Below the pieces are notes generated by a model. The model searched no databases, had not been told where the DNA came from, and saw only the letters and a list, made by a program, of their open reading frames with translations. A stretch of DNA of 64,000 nt from JAWPMT01 sp965267435 (lineage in GTDB: Bacteria; Bacteroidota; Bacteroidia; Cytophagales; Cyclobacteriaceae), in NCBI GenBank assembly GCA_965267435.1, contig OZ253960.1, positions 6,262,001 to 6,326,000 of the forward strand, given 5' to 3'. Below are positions 1-8,936 of this stretch, piece by piece. A program made the position numbers and the translations under genes. Numbering within the stretch: the stretch's first letter is position 1; the number at the start of each line of letters is the position of its first letter.

Positions 1-697
1 GGCCTATGACTTTTGTGATTTTGCCATTTTGCCCACCAAAGCTTTTGTAAGATGCTATGTCCCGCCCTTGGATGCCAAGGCATGCAAGGACCCCAGTGAC
101 GCCAAAGAAAAATGGGAGCAGCGGCCAGAGGAAGGCCACCAAAACGCCTTCAGGTAGAGAGAATATGGCGACACAAAGGAGCAAAACTGCCACGATATAG
201 CCCCAGGAATACTTATCGGCGAGTTGCTTTTTGTCGAAGACGAGGAAGTTTTCATGAAGGAAGTAGCCGGCACCGAGGGGGCCGCCTATCATAGCGGCAA
301 GTCCAATCATCCAGCTGGGATATATCGGTTTCAGTCGGCTCCACTGATGATGACGCTTTGGTATATAGAATCCTTCGAGGCCATCGACAGGTGCCAGTCC
401 ACGTCTGTGGATTTGATAGATCGTAGGCAGACGAAGGCGATCAAGGGCTCCCTCTCTTATGGCCTGGGAAATTAGCGGCAGGTAAACACTCGTGTCTATT
501 CCCGACCAATAGCCATCTAATGCGGAATCATGGGCCAATTGTTGTTCGAACACCTCCACATCATTTTTGTCGATTGTGAGCCAGCTGCTGCGGTACCGAA
601 CGTAGTACTCATCGCCCTCATATTTCACCTCCCATTGTACGGGGCAGTCCCCACCTCCCTTGAATGGAAGTACCTCTGAGTTTTGTGGTGATATCAA
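1..697 (-). CDS. Hypothetical membrane protein, C-terminus cut by window edge
   Basis: An open frame runs off the left edge on the minus strand. It has no early ATG; the most upstream start after an in-frame stop is TTG at 697, giving a protein beginning MISPQNSEVLPFKGG. The first ~125 residues are soluble and mixed in composition. They are followed by three hydrophobic segments, near PSWMIGLAAMIGGPLGAGY, GYIVAVLLLCVAIFSL and VLVAFLWPLLPFFFGVTG, after which the frame is still open at base 1. The uninterrupted 232 codons and the protein-like composition support a real gene. I do not recognise the family. The TTG start is inferred from frame limits only; a later GTG is possible. It lies 108 bp before the stop of the neighbouring lipoprotein gene on the same strand. 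Confidence 0.7.
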   Translation of the reverse strand, partial: MISPQNSEVLPFKGGGDCPVQWEVKYEGDEYYVRYRSSWLTIDKNDVEVFEQQLAHDSALDGYWSGIDTSVYLPLISQAIREGALDRLRLPTIYQIHRRGLAPVDGLEGFYIPKRHHQWSRLKPIYPSWMIGLAAMIGGPLGAGYFLHENFLVFDKKQLADKYSWGYIVAVLLLCVAIFSLPEGVLVAFLWPLLPFFFGVTGVLACLGIQGRDIASYKSFGGQNGKITKVIG

Positions 698-805
698 GTT
701 ATCTTATTAGTCAAACAGTGAAAGCATCGGTCCTTGGAGTATTTCCAGCCAAAAATTGAAATTATCTGGAGTGCCTTTAAGCCTTTCCTAATTCCCAATG
801 GTCGG

Positions 806-1600
806 TCAACCTCCCTCTACCATTTCCACCTCATAATCCGAATACCAAAACTCTGCTCTCAGGAATTGGATATTTCGGGCGCTGTCGGAGCGCCAAGACT
901 TGCGATGGGCGTGGAATTGTACTGGAGTCGTTTGATCAAATTCGAGATTTTGGATGTAGGCGTAGGTAGGAGGGTGATGCACGAGTGCCCCATAGAACGT
1001 ACCGTCGTTTTTGTCGAAGTAGTAGTACCAGACATCCTGCGTGCTGTGATTGTCGTGTTCAGCCGGATTGTAAGTTGCCTTGATCTCATCGGCTGCGGCA
1101 CCATTCTCCAAGGTCACCACGCCCATGTGCGTGAGGTTGGCGCCGGCGTCGAGCAGCTTGTACGGCATACCGAGGACGTAGATGGCGCTCATTACGGTTG
1201 CTGACGGGTCCGAATCGGTCAGTTCTTCATTCTCGTATTTTGCCGCCCTTCCAGGACCATAGTCGATGCGGTGATTGACACCGTCCTTTTCCCAGGTGAT
1301 GCGCACCTCAAACTCCGGTCGCATGACGTACTCATGCCGCTGAATATTGTCCACTTCTGTTGTGCCATCTTCCAGAAAGAGCATGTTGTGCTTGGTGTAT
1401 TTGATGGACTTGATTGCTTGCCATTTCTCGTAACCCCCGGCCTTATCTATGGCTCTCCGGAGGATGGACTTCACATTCTCGTCCTGAATATGAGCATAAG
1501 CATCGGGAGGTGCACTTTCGTCAGACGATTGATCAGTAGGTTGGGGGCTGCAACTAACAAGTATAATCAACGCCAGTAGTACGGATAGGGGATTTTTCAT
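806..1600 (-). CDS. Putative lipoprotein, DUF6503-like
   Basis: A 264-residue predicted lipoprotein. The ATG at 1600 is chosen because it starts a classic lipoprotein signal, MKNPLSVLLALIILVSC, with the lipobox cysteine at residue 17; in-frame codons further upstream do not look like a signal peptide. After an acidic Ser/Asp linker comes a domain beginning around AGGYEKWQAIKSIKY and rich in alternating aromatic and charged residues (VWYYYFDKNDGTFYG), typical of a LolA-like open beta-barrel. The opening helix and following strands recall the Bacteroidota DUF6503 lipoproteins; that family assignment is from memory and moderate. Probably anchored in the outer or inner membrane facing the periplasm. 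It lies about 100 bp downstream of the Sua5 gene on the same strand; no functional link is evident. Confidence 0.75.
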   Translation of the reverse strand: MKNPLSVLLALIILVSCSPQPTDQSSDESAPPDAYAHIQDENVKSILRRAIDKAGGYEKWQAIKSIKYTKHNMLFLEDGTTEVDNIQRHEYVMRPEFEVRITWEKDGVNHRIDYGPGRAAKYENEELTDSDPSATVMSAIYVLGMPYKLLDAGANLTHMGVVTLENGAAADEIKATYNPAEHDNHSTQDVWYYYFDKNDGTFYGALVHHPPTYAYIQNLEFDQTTPVQFHAHRKSWRSDSARNIQFLRAEFWYSDYEVEMVEGG

Positions 1601-1701
1601 GATGAATGAATAATTCACAATATAGCTGGTTCCTGGTTCAATGTTTAAAGTTTCATGTTTCGCAACCTTGAACATTAAACGCTGAACGTCAAAACTCAGT
1701 A

Positions 1702-2646
1702 TTACGCTGAGGCTCGCTCCAACCGATCATTAATCGCCCTTCCCAGGCCCTCTTCCTGGAAACGTTCGGCCAGGATCACCTCCACGTCGGAGTCATCCAA
1801 TAGTCTCAAGACCCTAAAAAGGTGCTGTGCGGCCTCTGTGAGTGACCCAGCCGGAGACAAGGCGTGCATCTCCAGGACATCGTACCTCTTGTCCAATGAG
1901 ATGACGCCGACTTTCTTTGGATCATGGTCCTTGAGGAGTGCCACCACATCGCCGATGATCACTTGCTTCCCAGGTGCATAATGAGACTTTAGCATACCGG
2001 GTGCGGAAGGATTGGAGCTTTTGTTGAGCATCACATCCACATCGCCGATTACCTCACGGATCCTCTCCAACGACAGGCCTCCCAATCGGTAAACCGTGGG
2101 CACGTTACCCTCGAACCCTACAATGGTCGATTCGAGGCCAATTTCCGACGAACCGCCATCGAGGATGTAGGGAATTAGATCTCCCAACTGATCCTGCACA
2201 TGTTGTGCTGTCGTAGGCGATACGTAGCCAAAGGGATTGGCACTGGGTGCTGCGACTGGGAAGGGTACCCGGTCCAATAATGCCCTGGCAGTCTCATGTC
2301 CGGGTAGGCGGACCGCTACTCGCGAGGATCCTGATGTCAGCAAGTGAGGAATGACAGTAGACTTCTCTAGCAAAAGTGTCATGGGTCCAGGCCAGAAGGC
2401 ATCAATCAAACGCGCGGCCTGCTCAGGTACGTCTTTGACCAATTCTGTTAATTGGTCTCTGTGAGCGATATGCGCAATGAGCGGGTCAAAGCGAGGGCGC
2501 TTCTTGACCTCGAAAATACGAACGATGGCTTCCTCATTCAGGGCGTTGCCCGCCAGGCCATAGACAGTTTCGGTGGGAATGCCAATGACCTCTCCCTGAG
2601 AAAGCAGCTGCGCTGCGCGATCGATATCTTTTCCGATAACTGCCAT
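1702..2646 (-). CDS. tsaC: L-threonylcarbamoyladenylate synthase (Sua5/YrdC/TsaC)
   Basis: A 314-residue cytoplasmic enzyme that makes L-threonylcarbamoyl-AMP from threonine, bicarbonate and ATP, the first step of the universal t6A37 tRNA modification; TsaD-type proteins then transfer the group to tRNA. The N-terminal YrdC domain shows GIPTETVYGLAGNA (residues ~22-35), the basic KKRPRFDPL nucleotide-binding motif (48-56) and PVAAPSANPFGYVSPT with the conserved Ser-Ala-Asn. The chain continues past a linker into a C-terminal Sua5 domain starting near SAPGMLKSHYAPGK, so this is the long Sua5 form rather than the short TsaC form. Length and motifs are complete. The ATG at 2646 directly precedes the YrdC fold. 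Confidence 0.95.
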   Translation of the reverse strand: MAVIGKDIDRAAQLLSQGEVIGIPTETVYGLAGNALNEEAIVRIFEVKKRPRFDPLIAHIAHRDQLTELVKDVPEQAARLIDAFWPGPMTLLLEKSTVIPHLLTSGSSRVAVRLPGHETARALLDRVPFPVAAPSANPFGYVSPTTAQHVQDQLGDLIPYILDGGSSEIGLESTIVGFEGNVPTVYRLGGLSLERIREVIGDVDVMLNKSSNPSAPGMLKSHYAPGKQVIIGDVVALLKDHDPKKVGVISLDKRYDVLEMHALSPAGSLTEAAQHLFRVLRLLDDSDVEVILAERFQEEGLGRAINDRLERASA

Positions 2647-2733
2647 TAGACAAGCTGCAATTATCGCAAATATCGCTGGAATAGCTACGTGCGGCCATTA
2701 TCTTTATCACTCACCAATAACCTAGTCGAAACC

Positions 2734-2892
2734 ATGTCTCGAAGTACCAGGAACTTACTCAGAATCTTATCCATCATCATCGTGTTGGTCGTAGTGCTCA
2801 TCGAACTGGACGTTTTGAAGGCCTTCATCGGCTACCGCATATGGTGGGCGGTCGGAGCCTACGGTTTGCTTCTTTTCGCCACCAACCGGTAG
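2734..2892 (+). CDS. Small two-helix membrane protein
   Basis: A 52-residue protein starting MSRSTRNLLRILSII. It has two hydrophobic segments, about residues 8-29 and 36-49, separated by a short loop, so it is probably an integral inner-membrane protein. The ATG at 2734 is preferred over an upstream TTG in frame at 2689, which would add a polar extension. Divergent from the Sua5 gene, and followed 11 bp after its stop by a strong hairpin, which supports it as a transcribed unit. I do not recognise a family; it could be a small stress or envelope protein. Confidence 0.6.
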   Translation: MSRSTRNLLRILSIIIVLVVVLIELDVLKAFIGYRIWWAVGAYGLLLFATNR

Positions 2893-2902
2893 GCCATAAA
2901 CC

Positions 2903-2931
2903 AGAAAGGGCCGCACCGAGCGACCCTTTCT
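2903..2931. terminator. Hairpin terminator between convergent genes
   Basis: AGAAAGGG (2903-2910) and CCCTTTCT (2924-2931) form a perfect 8-bp stem with a 13-nt loop, followed by a T-rich stretch ending TTTTT near 2943. It sits between the stop of the small plus-strand gene and the stop of the minus-strand operon, so it may serve both directions; the T tract favours the plus strand. Confidence 0.75.
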
Positions 2932-2955
2932 TGCTATGTTTTTCTGTCTTGTTTG

Positions 2956-3330
2956 TTATTCGATGACGACGTTTACCTTGTTGAGCTTGCCTTCTTGAAG
3001 GTTGCTGGTTTTCGAACTGCGTCCATCGTTGTTCATTTCGCCCTTGCGCGCCTCGATGTAATATGAGCGAGGCTCGACGCCTTTAAAGGTGACGCGTCCC
3101 TTTGCATCGGTGCGATCCAGCTTCAAAGGATCTGTGCTGGCCAGAAAGTCTTCCTCCGAATTGTACAGGCTCACTGTGGCACCCTCCACGAGGTTGCCTT
3201 GGCCGTTAATCACGGTGACTCGCAGTTTGGTCGGAAGTAGTTGGTCATCTTCGACGGGTCGGCTGCCGACGAGTAGTATCGAACAAATGACCAGCGTAGT
3301 AGTAAGGAGATATTTGAAGTTTTGTGACAT
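2956..3330 (-). CDS. Secreted prealbumin-like-fold (carboxypeptidase regulatory/Cna-B-like) protein
   Basis: A 124-residue protein. Residues 1-~24 form a signal peptide (LLTTTLVICSILLVGS). The rest is a single beta-sandwich domain: LRVTVINGQGNLVEGATVSLY, then DRTDAKGRVTFKGVEPRSYY, which matches the pattern of carboxypeptidase-regulatory or SpaA/Cna-B prealbumin-like domains (a strand with 'G..V.GA.V.L', then 'TD..G...F..V..G.Y'). Probably a periplasmic or surface accessory. It is the last gene of a three-gene minus-strand run: the preceding 196-aa gene stops only 6 bp upstream and the CHU_C gene ends just before that, so co-expression with the large surface protein is likely. The exact function is unknown. 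Confidence 0.75.
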   Translation of the reverse strand: MSQNFKYLLTTTLVICSILLVGSRPVEDDQLLPTKLRVTVINGQGNLVEGATVSLYNSEEDFLASTDPLKLDRTDAKGRVTFKGVEPRSYYIEARKGEMNNDGRSSKTSNLQEGKLNKVNVVIE

Positions 3331-3336
3331 GGTTAT

Positions 3337-3927
3337 TTATAGGTTTTCTGAGTTCAACAAATAATCGACCAACAACTCGAAATCCAGTGCCTTCGAATAG
3401 TTCCTGTCAGAATAAGCATTGGCCATCACCTTCAGATAATTGGGCTGATTCCCCATCGTGGAACTCTCTATCAGGATGTTTCCAAATTGCTGCTCAATAG
3501 GAGGGTCAAAATCATTGATTGGCTTCAGATAATACTTCTCAATCGTTTCGACCTGCTTACCTTTTTCGATAATCGTAATATCGGCATTGGCTCTTTTATA
3601 GCGGTAGTTTGTCAAAATTTTTTCGGCAAACCAATCGAGAAGGAACTGAAACTCCATTTCCGAATACATCGTCGAATGCCCGAGTGCGAAGCCATTGGAG
3701 GCGTTGGAGGAAAGGAGGTGAACCGGGGGGTTCTGCTCCACGTCTTTGCGGCTAAGCTGCAGTGAGTTATACACAGCTTTTACGACGGTTGTGCGGCGAT
3801 CGCTGACGGACCATTCGTTGTATTCCTTTAGGTATCGCTCATTGCGCGTCAGGACTTTTTGAAACGTCAGTGGCTCAGACTGCTCCTTCTTGAAGAGTCT
3901 ATCATATACCTGATCAAAAAAGGACAT
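3337..3927 (-). CDS. Hypothetical cytoplasmic protein in CHU_C operon
   Basis: A 196-residue protein with no signal peptide or membrane segment. It begins MSFFDQVYDRLFKKEQ and is rich in charged residues; the second half has helix-like segments such as EMEFQFLLDWFAEKILT and SKALDFELLVDYLL. No catalytic motif or family was recognised. Its start codon is 4 bp after the stop of the 1563-aa CHU_C protein gene and its stop is 6 bp before the next start, a tight operon that implies a linked role, for example in making or exporting the surface protein. That link is inference from spacing only. Confidence 0.65.
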   Translation of the reverse strand: MSFFDQVYDRLFKKEQSEPLTFQKVLTRNERYLKEYNEWSVSDRRTTVVKAVYNSLQLSRKDVEQNPPVHLLSSNASNGFALGHSTMYSEMEFQFLLDWFAEKILTNYRYKRANADITIIEKGKQVETIEKYYLKPINDFDPPIEQQFGNILIESSTMGNQPNYLKVMANAYSDRNYSKALDFELLVDYLLNSENL

Positions 3928-3931
3928 GGCA

Positions 3932-6900
3932 TCAACGGATTAGCGTGACAGAGCCATATTGCTCGATCACGCCGAGGTCTGGCTCATCTCTAGCTGTAAA
4001 CTTCATGACGTAGGCATAAGTTCCGACAGGTAGCGGCTGATCACGGTACTCGCCGTCCCACTCAAAATCGATCTCGTCTGTATAGAAGACCAATTCGCCC
4101 CAGCGAGAATAAATGAAGATCTCGAACGTATCGATGAATTCATTCGGGAAGACGTAGAAATTCTGGTTCTCCGTAATGTCACTTTCGGGATAGAAGGCCG
4201 TTGGTGCATTGATCCGTGGGTCGCACCTGACATTGACTGGGAATGAGGTCGCATCACATCCAATCATAGGATCGCTTATTTGTACCTGGTAGGTACCCTC
4301 CTCCGTGGCGTTGATCGTGGCGGTCTGGCCTACGATGGTTCGGTCCGGCCCGAAAAACCACTGATAGCTGAAAGGTCCCGCTGAAGTGCTGTCAATCACG
4401 GCAGTGAGTGTCAAGTCGCCCGCGCACAGGTCTCCGTCGGATTGGATGTTGACGTCAGGGAATGGATTGATATTGATTTGGATCTGTTCTGTTCTTGGGC
4501 ACAGATTGGCGCCTTGTGCGCTTACGAAGTAGACGCCGGCCAGATCGATGTCGACAGATTCTCCAGCTCCGATGATGTCCCCGCTGCTATTGGACCAGGT
4601 GTAGATAGCATCACCATTCGTGCCCGCAGTGATCTCGGCCTGATCACGGGTACCACACAGCTCCTGGATGGGGGAGAAGGTGAAGTTAGAGCGAGGGAAA
4701 GCTTCACCCAACGTGACCGTATCAAACTGGATACAGCCCAATCCACCTACTTCCTCGATTTGTACGATGTAAATGCCTGTATCCAGACCCGTAACTTCTT
4801 GCAGTGGAGGTGCCACGCCTGCTTGCGAGAAGACTGGTTGTCCGAGGTCATCCGTGAGGTCCAGATTTACGGTGGCAGGGACAATACCCGTAATATCGAT
4901 CAAAAGCGCACCATCACTACCGCAGTCTGGCAGGCCTGTAGCCGCCACTTCGAACTGGGCGATGTCTTCGACGAGTGCCGGAGCCCGTGTAGTACATCCG
5001 GTCACTATGTTCTCCACGGTGGTCTGAAAACTACCGGCCGCGAGGCCCGTGAAGCTTGGAGGTGTGCCCGGCCCATCGAAAGACTGAGGGCCTTGACTTT
5101 GGGGGCCCGCGAAGCTATAGAGGAAGCTCCCGTTGGAATTGATGGTAATACTTATCTCGCCGTCATTGGCGTCGCACGTGGTTGGCGGCGTAGTGAGGGT
5201 CGTGAAAACGGGATTTTCCAGTACCGTTATGATCGTGGTGTCTCGGGCCAGGCAACCAGTAATGGGTTCGGTGAATTCCAGGGCGTAGCTGAACGTTCCC
5301 GGGACGGAAGTGTCGATGGGCTGGAATCTGCCGGAGCTTCCCGTGGGACTACCGTCGACGGTCCAGTTGAACGTACCCTGCGCATTTTGCGAATCGAGGT
5401 CTGGGACTGTAGCATCCTGACAAATTGTTTGGTCGGGACCGAGGTCAACCGTGAGCGCCGGCCCGACGAAGGTTTGTAGCGTATCGCTGGTACAGCCGTC
5501 GGTATTCAGTATGAAGACATCAACTATCGTGGGTTGCGTAACGGTGATGGTTCGGGTGGTCTCTCCAGTGGACCAGTTGTAGATCAGTGAGGGATCGTCC
5601 AGGGCGGGTGGCAATGCCTCTAATACCAGCACTGAATCGCACAATGCCGCATTGTCAGGTACTTGAGGGCTTGGTGGTACCTGGAACACCTCGATATCCT
5701 GGATAAAAAGTGAATCGTAACCACACCTGTTGAATATTCTCAGTTGGATCGTGTGTGTGCCAAGAGTACTGTAGGTCACCTGGATGCTATCACCAACTCC
5801 CGCTTGCGGTGACGCGTCGGCGTCGAAAGTCCATTCGAATTCGTCTATGTTACTGGTGCCCGTCGCCATGAGAGTCAGCGGCTGCCCAAAACAGGCGTTT
5901 TGTACAGTCATTCCTGGTGGCTGGATTGGATCATTGACCTGTTGCGTGAAGTTCGGTAGCCCTCGGCGGCTGGTGCGTCCCATCAGGTCAATGCCCGAAG
6001 GGTTGAAGGAAGCACCCAGGTCATCCCCAGTGGGGGCGTCGATAGAGGCTACATTGCCCGCATTGTCCAGAGCCATGTAGATGACACCATTCGGTCCCCG
6101 CTGCAGTGCCCCATAGTTGGAAGCGGAAGGGTATCCATCAAATTTCGAAGCTTCGATTTCGGCTACCTCATTCGGTGTGTCGATGCTGTCCATGTCATAT
6201 TGCATCAGTTTGGTGGCCGTAGTGATATACAGGCGATTGCCGGCGCCGCCAAACTCGATGCCGTACAAAGGATCCCCGGCGGGCTCGTTGGTATCGATCG
6301 TTCGTGCGTTACTCATCGCTCCCGTCTGGTTGTCAAAGTCCAGAATGTCGAATGTATTGGCTCCCGGAAGCATGTTGACCGCACGTGCCGTGCCAGGTTG
6401 GAAGCGTAGATAACTGGTGCCGGAAGGTTCGTCAAGGAAATTGAGAAACTCTCCCACAGGGGAATGTACAGCAGCACTGATCCCCAGGTCACTGACAAAC
6501 TGGGCCCGGAAGTTGTTGTTGCCAAACTCATGCGACAGCAGCCAGCCATTGGCGCCAAATCCCGAGGCCGTCAGGCGCTCCGTATTGTTGCGCTGCAATT
6601 CGATGCCCTTTACCACTACTGATCCGCGGGCGGTGTCGTCTTTGATATCGACTATACTCATGAGCAGTCGATTGGTACGATCACCATATAGCTCCTGGGT
6701 CGAGAATACATAAAACATCGTCTCGTCGTCGGGGAATTGGAGAATCATCGAAGACTGGGCCGACGTGCTATCACCGCCGAGATTAGTTCCATTGGCCATG
6801 ACCTGATGGTCTTTGTTCCACACGGTGTTGCCATTGGTGTAGAAGAGCAGGCTGCCGTCGGAGTCCGAGATCGTGGCGCACCCTTCCGGTGAATCCATCA

Positions 6901-8623
6901 GGTTGTCGTCGACGATGGCTGCCGGTGGTTGTTGGTTGAAATCGATGCCGGCCATTTCGCCGAAATACCATTGATTGGACAGTTGCCGCTGAATGCCGTA
7001 TTCCGTGACGACGATGGCATCGAAAGAGGTACATCCATTCCCCACTGGAGCGACCACCTCCACCCAATAGGTGCCTGTGGTGTCTACATCGATTGTTGGG
7101 GTCGTCTCACCCGTACTCCAGGTGTAAGCAAGTCCCTGTCCCATATCGCCAGGGTCAAGTGTTAGCACCTCATCCACGCAGATGGTGGTATCGTTGCCCA
7201 GGTTGACCATGAAGTCATTGGCGAGTATTTCTACGAATTGTGTGACAGGGGTCCTCCGCCCATTGATCTCAGCCACCATGGTCACAGCATAGCCCCCGGG
7301 GGCCTGGTAGGTGTGCACCGGCGCAGCATTCGTTGAGAAATTGCCATCACCAAAATCCCAGAAATAGGACGTGGGGATCGTATCGGTGACAGGGTAGAAT
7401 TTCGTAGTCTGCTGCTGACAGGTGTCCAATGCTACGAAGCTGATATCCTGGAAGTTGGGAAAATTGGGTGGTGAGAATGCCGGAAACTGGCGGGCCTGAA
7501 AATCGGCAGGCAGCGCCACGGCCTGGTAAGCTACGGAATCTGCGACACTGTCGGCATTCATGATCTGCCCCACGAGAAAGGGAGAGGTGGCCGTCTCCTG
7601 ATAGAGGTGAAAGATATTGTCATCCATACCTCGCTTCAGACCATAGCTTCGAAATATTGGATTGGGCAGAATATTGTTGAGCGCCAGCGTGTCAAAATCC
7701 CATTGTAGCACATTCGCGACGTTACCTGCGCTACCAAATCGGGACATATAGAGTTTCGTGCCGTTTGCAGACCACTCCAAGTCATAAATTGACTCCCCTT
7801 GCCCGTCGTCAAAGCCTGTCTGCAAAATCTGTTGATTGAATACCAATGCCCCCGTTGCCGGGTCGAAATCGAGGATCATCACGTTGCGGTTCGCCGTTTT
7901 CGGAGCTACAGCGAGCTGCGAAGTCACCTCATTGTAGGCGAAGGCGGCGGCTTCCAAAGCAGGCTCAGTAGCAGTGACGAGGTTGAAAACCTGTGTGCTG
8001 TCAAGACCCGTGATAGGGATGGCCGTTACTCTGAAATTGAAATTGGTGCGATCCTGAGTGACTAGCCAATAGGACTGGCCATCACCGGCTTCGATGATGA
8101 TCATGGCCTCCGAGGGGTTGGTAAGTCCTGTACCCTGATTGGCGCTGGTCATCTCTCCAAACGGGAAATTGGCATCTGTAGAGTTGCCAATGCTGCTCAT
8201 ATTCACCTGGCTGAGTTGGATCTCATTGGGCCCGCTCGAATAAGGGTTGGTAAGAATGAAGTACCTGTCGGTGGTGGCCGAAAAGGGCACCACAACAGCT
8301 GCCTGATTGATGGAGGAATCTCCGTTGAGGGTGGTGGATCCGGCCATGATTTGATGGCTTTGGTCGTAAACTTGAACACCATCGGTGTACAAGAGGAGGT
8401 TGCCTGTCAGTTGATCACTGAGAACAGCGGGCCCTCCCGTCCCGAATGGCCCGGCCATTCTTTGCTCCTCATAGATTTCGCGCCCGTTCTTGTCAAAGAC
8501 AAAATTGTCGGCTGTGTTACCAAAAAAGTATTGAGTTTCGAGGATTCGCTGGGCCGAAACACCCACACTTGAGACCAGCAAAACACCTGTTAGGAATGTG
8601 GTTGCCCACGTTCGTAATATCAT
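3932..8623 (-). CDS. Large PKD-domain surface protein with type IX (CHU_C) C-terminal domain
   Basis: A 1563-residue exported protein. The ATG at 8623 gives a clear signal peptide (ILRTWATTFLTGVLLVSS, cleavage near SAQ); upstream codons in frame encode an unlikely leader. Two homologous halves follow. Each opens with a YFFG/WYFGE-type segment and contains GNLLLYTDGVQVYDQSHQIM or SLLFYTNGNTVWNKDHQVM, which suggests beta-propeller-like domains at about residues 20-420 and 550-920. Each is followed by a PKD-type domain (YFWDFGDGNFSTN near 424; EFEWTFDADASPQ near 928). Further Ig-like or PKD segments with YTWSTGETT/YNWSTGETT repeats lead to residues ~1478-1563, where FEIFIYSRWGELVFY and WDGEYRDQPLPVGTYAYVM mark the gliding-motility-associated C-terminal domain that directs export and attachment through the type IX system. 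Divergent from a PorP/SprF gene, a common partner. Confidence 0.93.
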   Translation of the reverse strand: MILRTWATTFLTGVLLVSSVGVSAQRILETQYFFGNTADNFVFDKNGREIYEEQRMAGPFGTGGPAVLSDQLTGNLLLYTDGVQVYDQSHQIMAGSTTLNGDSSINQAAVVVPFSATTDRYFILTNPYSSGPNEIQLSQVNMSSIGNSTDANFPFGEMTSANQGTGLTNPSEAMIIIEAGDGQSYWLVTQDRTNFNFRVTAIPITGLDSTQVFNLVTATEPALEAAAFAYNEVTSQLAVAPKTANRNVMILDFDPATGALVFNQQILQTGFDDGQGESIYDLEWSANGTKLYMSRFGSAGNVANVLQWDFDTLALNNILPNPIFRSYGLKRGMDDNIFHLYQETATSPFLVGQIMNADSVADSVAYQAVALPADFQARQFPAFSPPNFPNFQDISFVALDTCQQQTTKFYPVTDTIPTSYFWDFGDGNFSTNAAPVHTYQAPGGYAVTMVAEINGRRTPVTQFVEILANDFMVNLGNDTTICVDEVLTLDPGDMGQGLAYTWSTGETTPTIDVDTTGTYWVEVVAPVGNGCTSFDAIVVTEYGIQRQLSNQWYFGEMAGIDFNQQPPAAIVDDNLMDSPEGCATISDSDGSLLFYTNGNTVWNKDHQVMANGTNLGGDSTSAQSSMILQFPDDETMFYVFSTQELYGDRTNRLLMSIVDIKDDTARGSVVVKGIELQRNNTERLTASGFGANGWLLSHEFGNNNFRAQFVSDLGISAAVHSPVGEFLNFLDEPSGTSYLRFQPGTARAVNMLPGANTFDILDFDNQTGAMSNARTIDTNEPAGDPLYGIEFGGAGNRLYITTATKLMQYDMDSIDTPNEVAEIEASKFDGYPSASNYGALQRGPNGVIYMALDNAGNVASIDAPTGDDLGASFNPSGIDLMGRTSRRGLPNFTQQVNDPIQPPGMTVQNACFGQPLTLMATGTSNIDEFEWTFDADASPQAGVGDSIQVTYSTLGTHTIQLRIFNRCGYDSLFIQDIEVFQVPPSPQVPDNAALCDSVLVLEALPPALDDPSLIYNWSTGETTRTITVTQPTIVDVFILNTDGCTSDTLQTFVGPALTVDLGPDQTICQDATVPDLDSQNAQGTFNWTVDGSPTGSSGRFQPIDTSVPGTFSYALEFTEPITGCLARDTTIITVLENPVFTTLTTPPTTCDANDGEISITINSNGSFLYSFAGPQSQGPQSFDGPGTPPSFTGLAAGSFQTTVENIVTGCTTRAPALVEDIAQFEVAATGLPDCGSDGALLIDITGIVPATVNLDLTDDLGQPVFSQAGVAPPLQEVTGLDTGIYIVQIEEVGGLGCIQFDTVTLGEAFPRSNFTFSPIQELCGTRDQAEITAGTNGDAIYTWSNSSGDIIGAGESVDIDLAGVYFVSAQGANLCPRTEQIQININPFPDVNIQSDGDLCAGDLTLTAVIDSTSAGPFSYQWFFGPDRTIVGQTATINATEEGTYQVQISDPMIGCDATSFPVNVRCDPRINAPTAFYPESDITENQNFYVFPNEFIDTFEIFIYSRWGELVFYTDEIDFEWDGEYRDQPLPVGTYAYVMKFTARDEPDLGVIEQYGSVTLIR

Positions 8624-8936
8624 AAATTCGCCACTAATGCTCTGAAATCCGCGGTAAATGTAAATATACAACGGAAGAAACGCTTTCGATCCTCTTAAGT
8701 AATGATGGCTTTCTGTTCCTCTATTCACTTGCCTAACCTTATCGATGTCATCAAAATACTAACGGTAACGCGGTCGTTACATTACACGGAACAACATGAA
8801 TGCTGCTCTACCCCCAAGAGGTGATGGGCCATGTAGCAAAAAATGTGCCGCATGGGCACGGATTTTGTTAAGGGATGACGGCAGTTTGTGTGTTTCGCTA
8901 AAATCAGCAATGTTTGCTATCTAACAATTGGGTCTA
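8624..8936. other. Divergent intergenic region between CHU_C gene and PorP/SprF gene
   Basis: These 313 bases hold no convincing gene. They must carry the promoters of both the minus-strand CHU_C operon and the plus-strand PorP gene. A small inverted repeat, GTGCC (8845-8849) and GGCAC (8855-8859), is flanked on its left by a run of A (T on the minus strand), so it could act as a leader hairpin for the minus-strand transcript. Confidence 0.5.
8885..8916 (+). promoter_or_regulatory. Bacteroidota-type promoter for PorP/SprF gene
   Basis: TTTG at 8885-8888, a 20-bp spacer and AATGTTTG at 8909-8916 match the Bacteroidota consensus (-33 TTTG, -7 TAnnTTTG) except for one base of the -7 element. 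The start codon lies only 21 bp downstream, which implies a very short leader. Sequence match only. Confidence 0.45.

Noticed and set aside
806..1204. Plus-strand frame overlapping the lipoprotein gene
   Set aside because: Antisense to the lipoprotein, which has a clean lipobox and domain.
4442..5479. A 345-codon plus-strand open frame inside the CHU_C gene
   Set aside because: It is antisense to a well-supported surface-protein gene and shows no recognisable domain; the composition follows the reverse of the coding frame.
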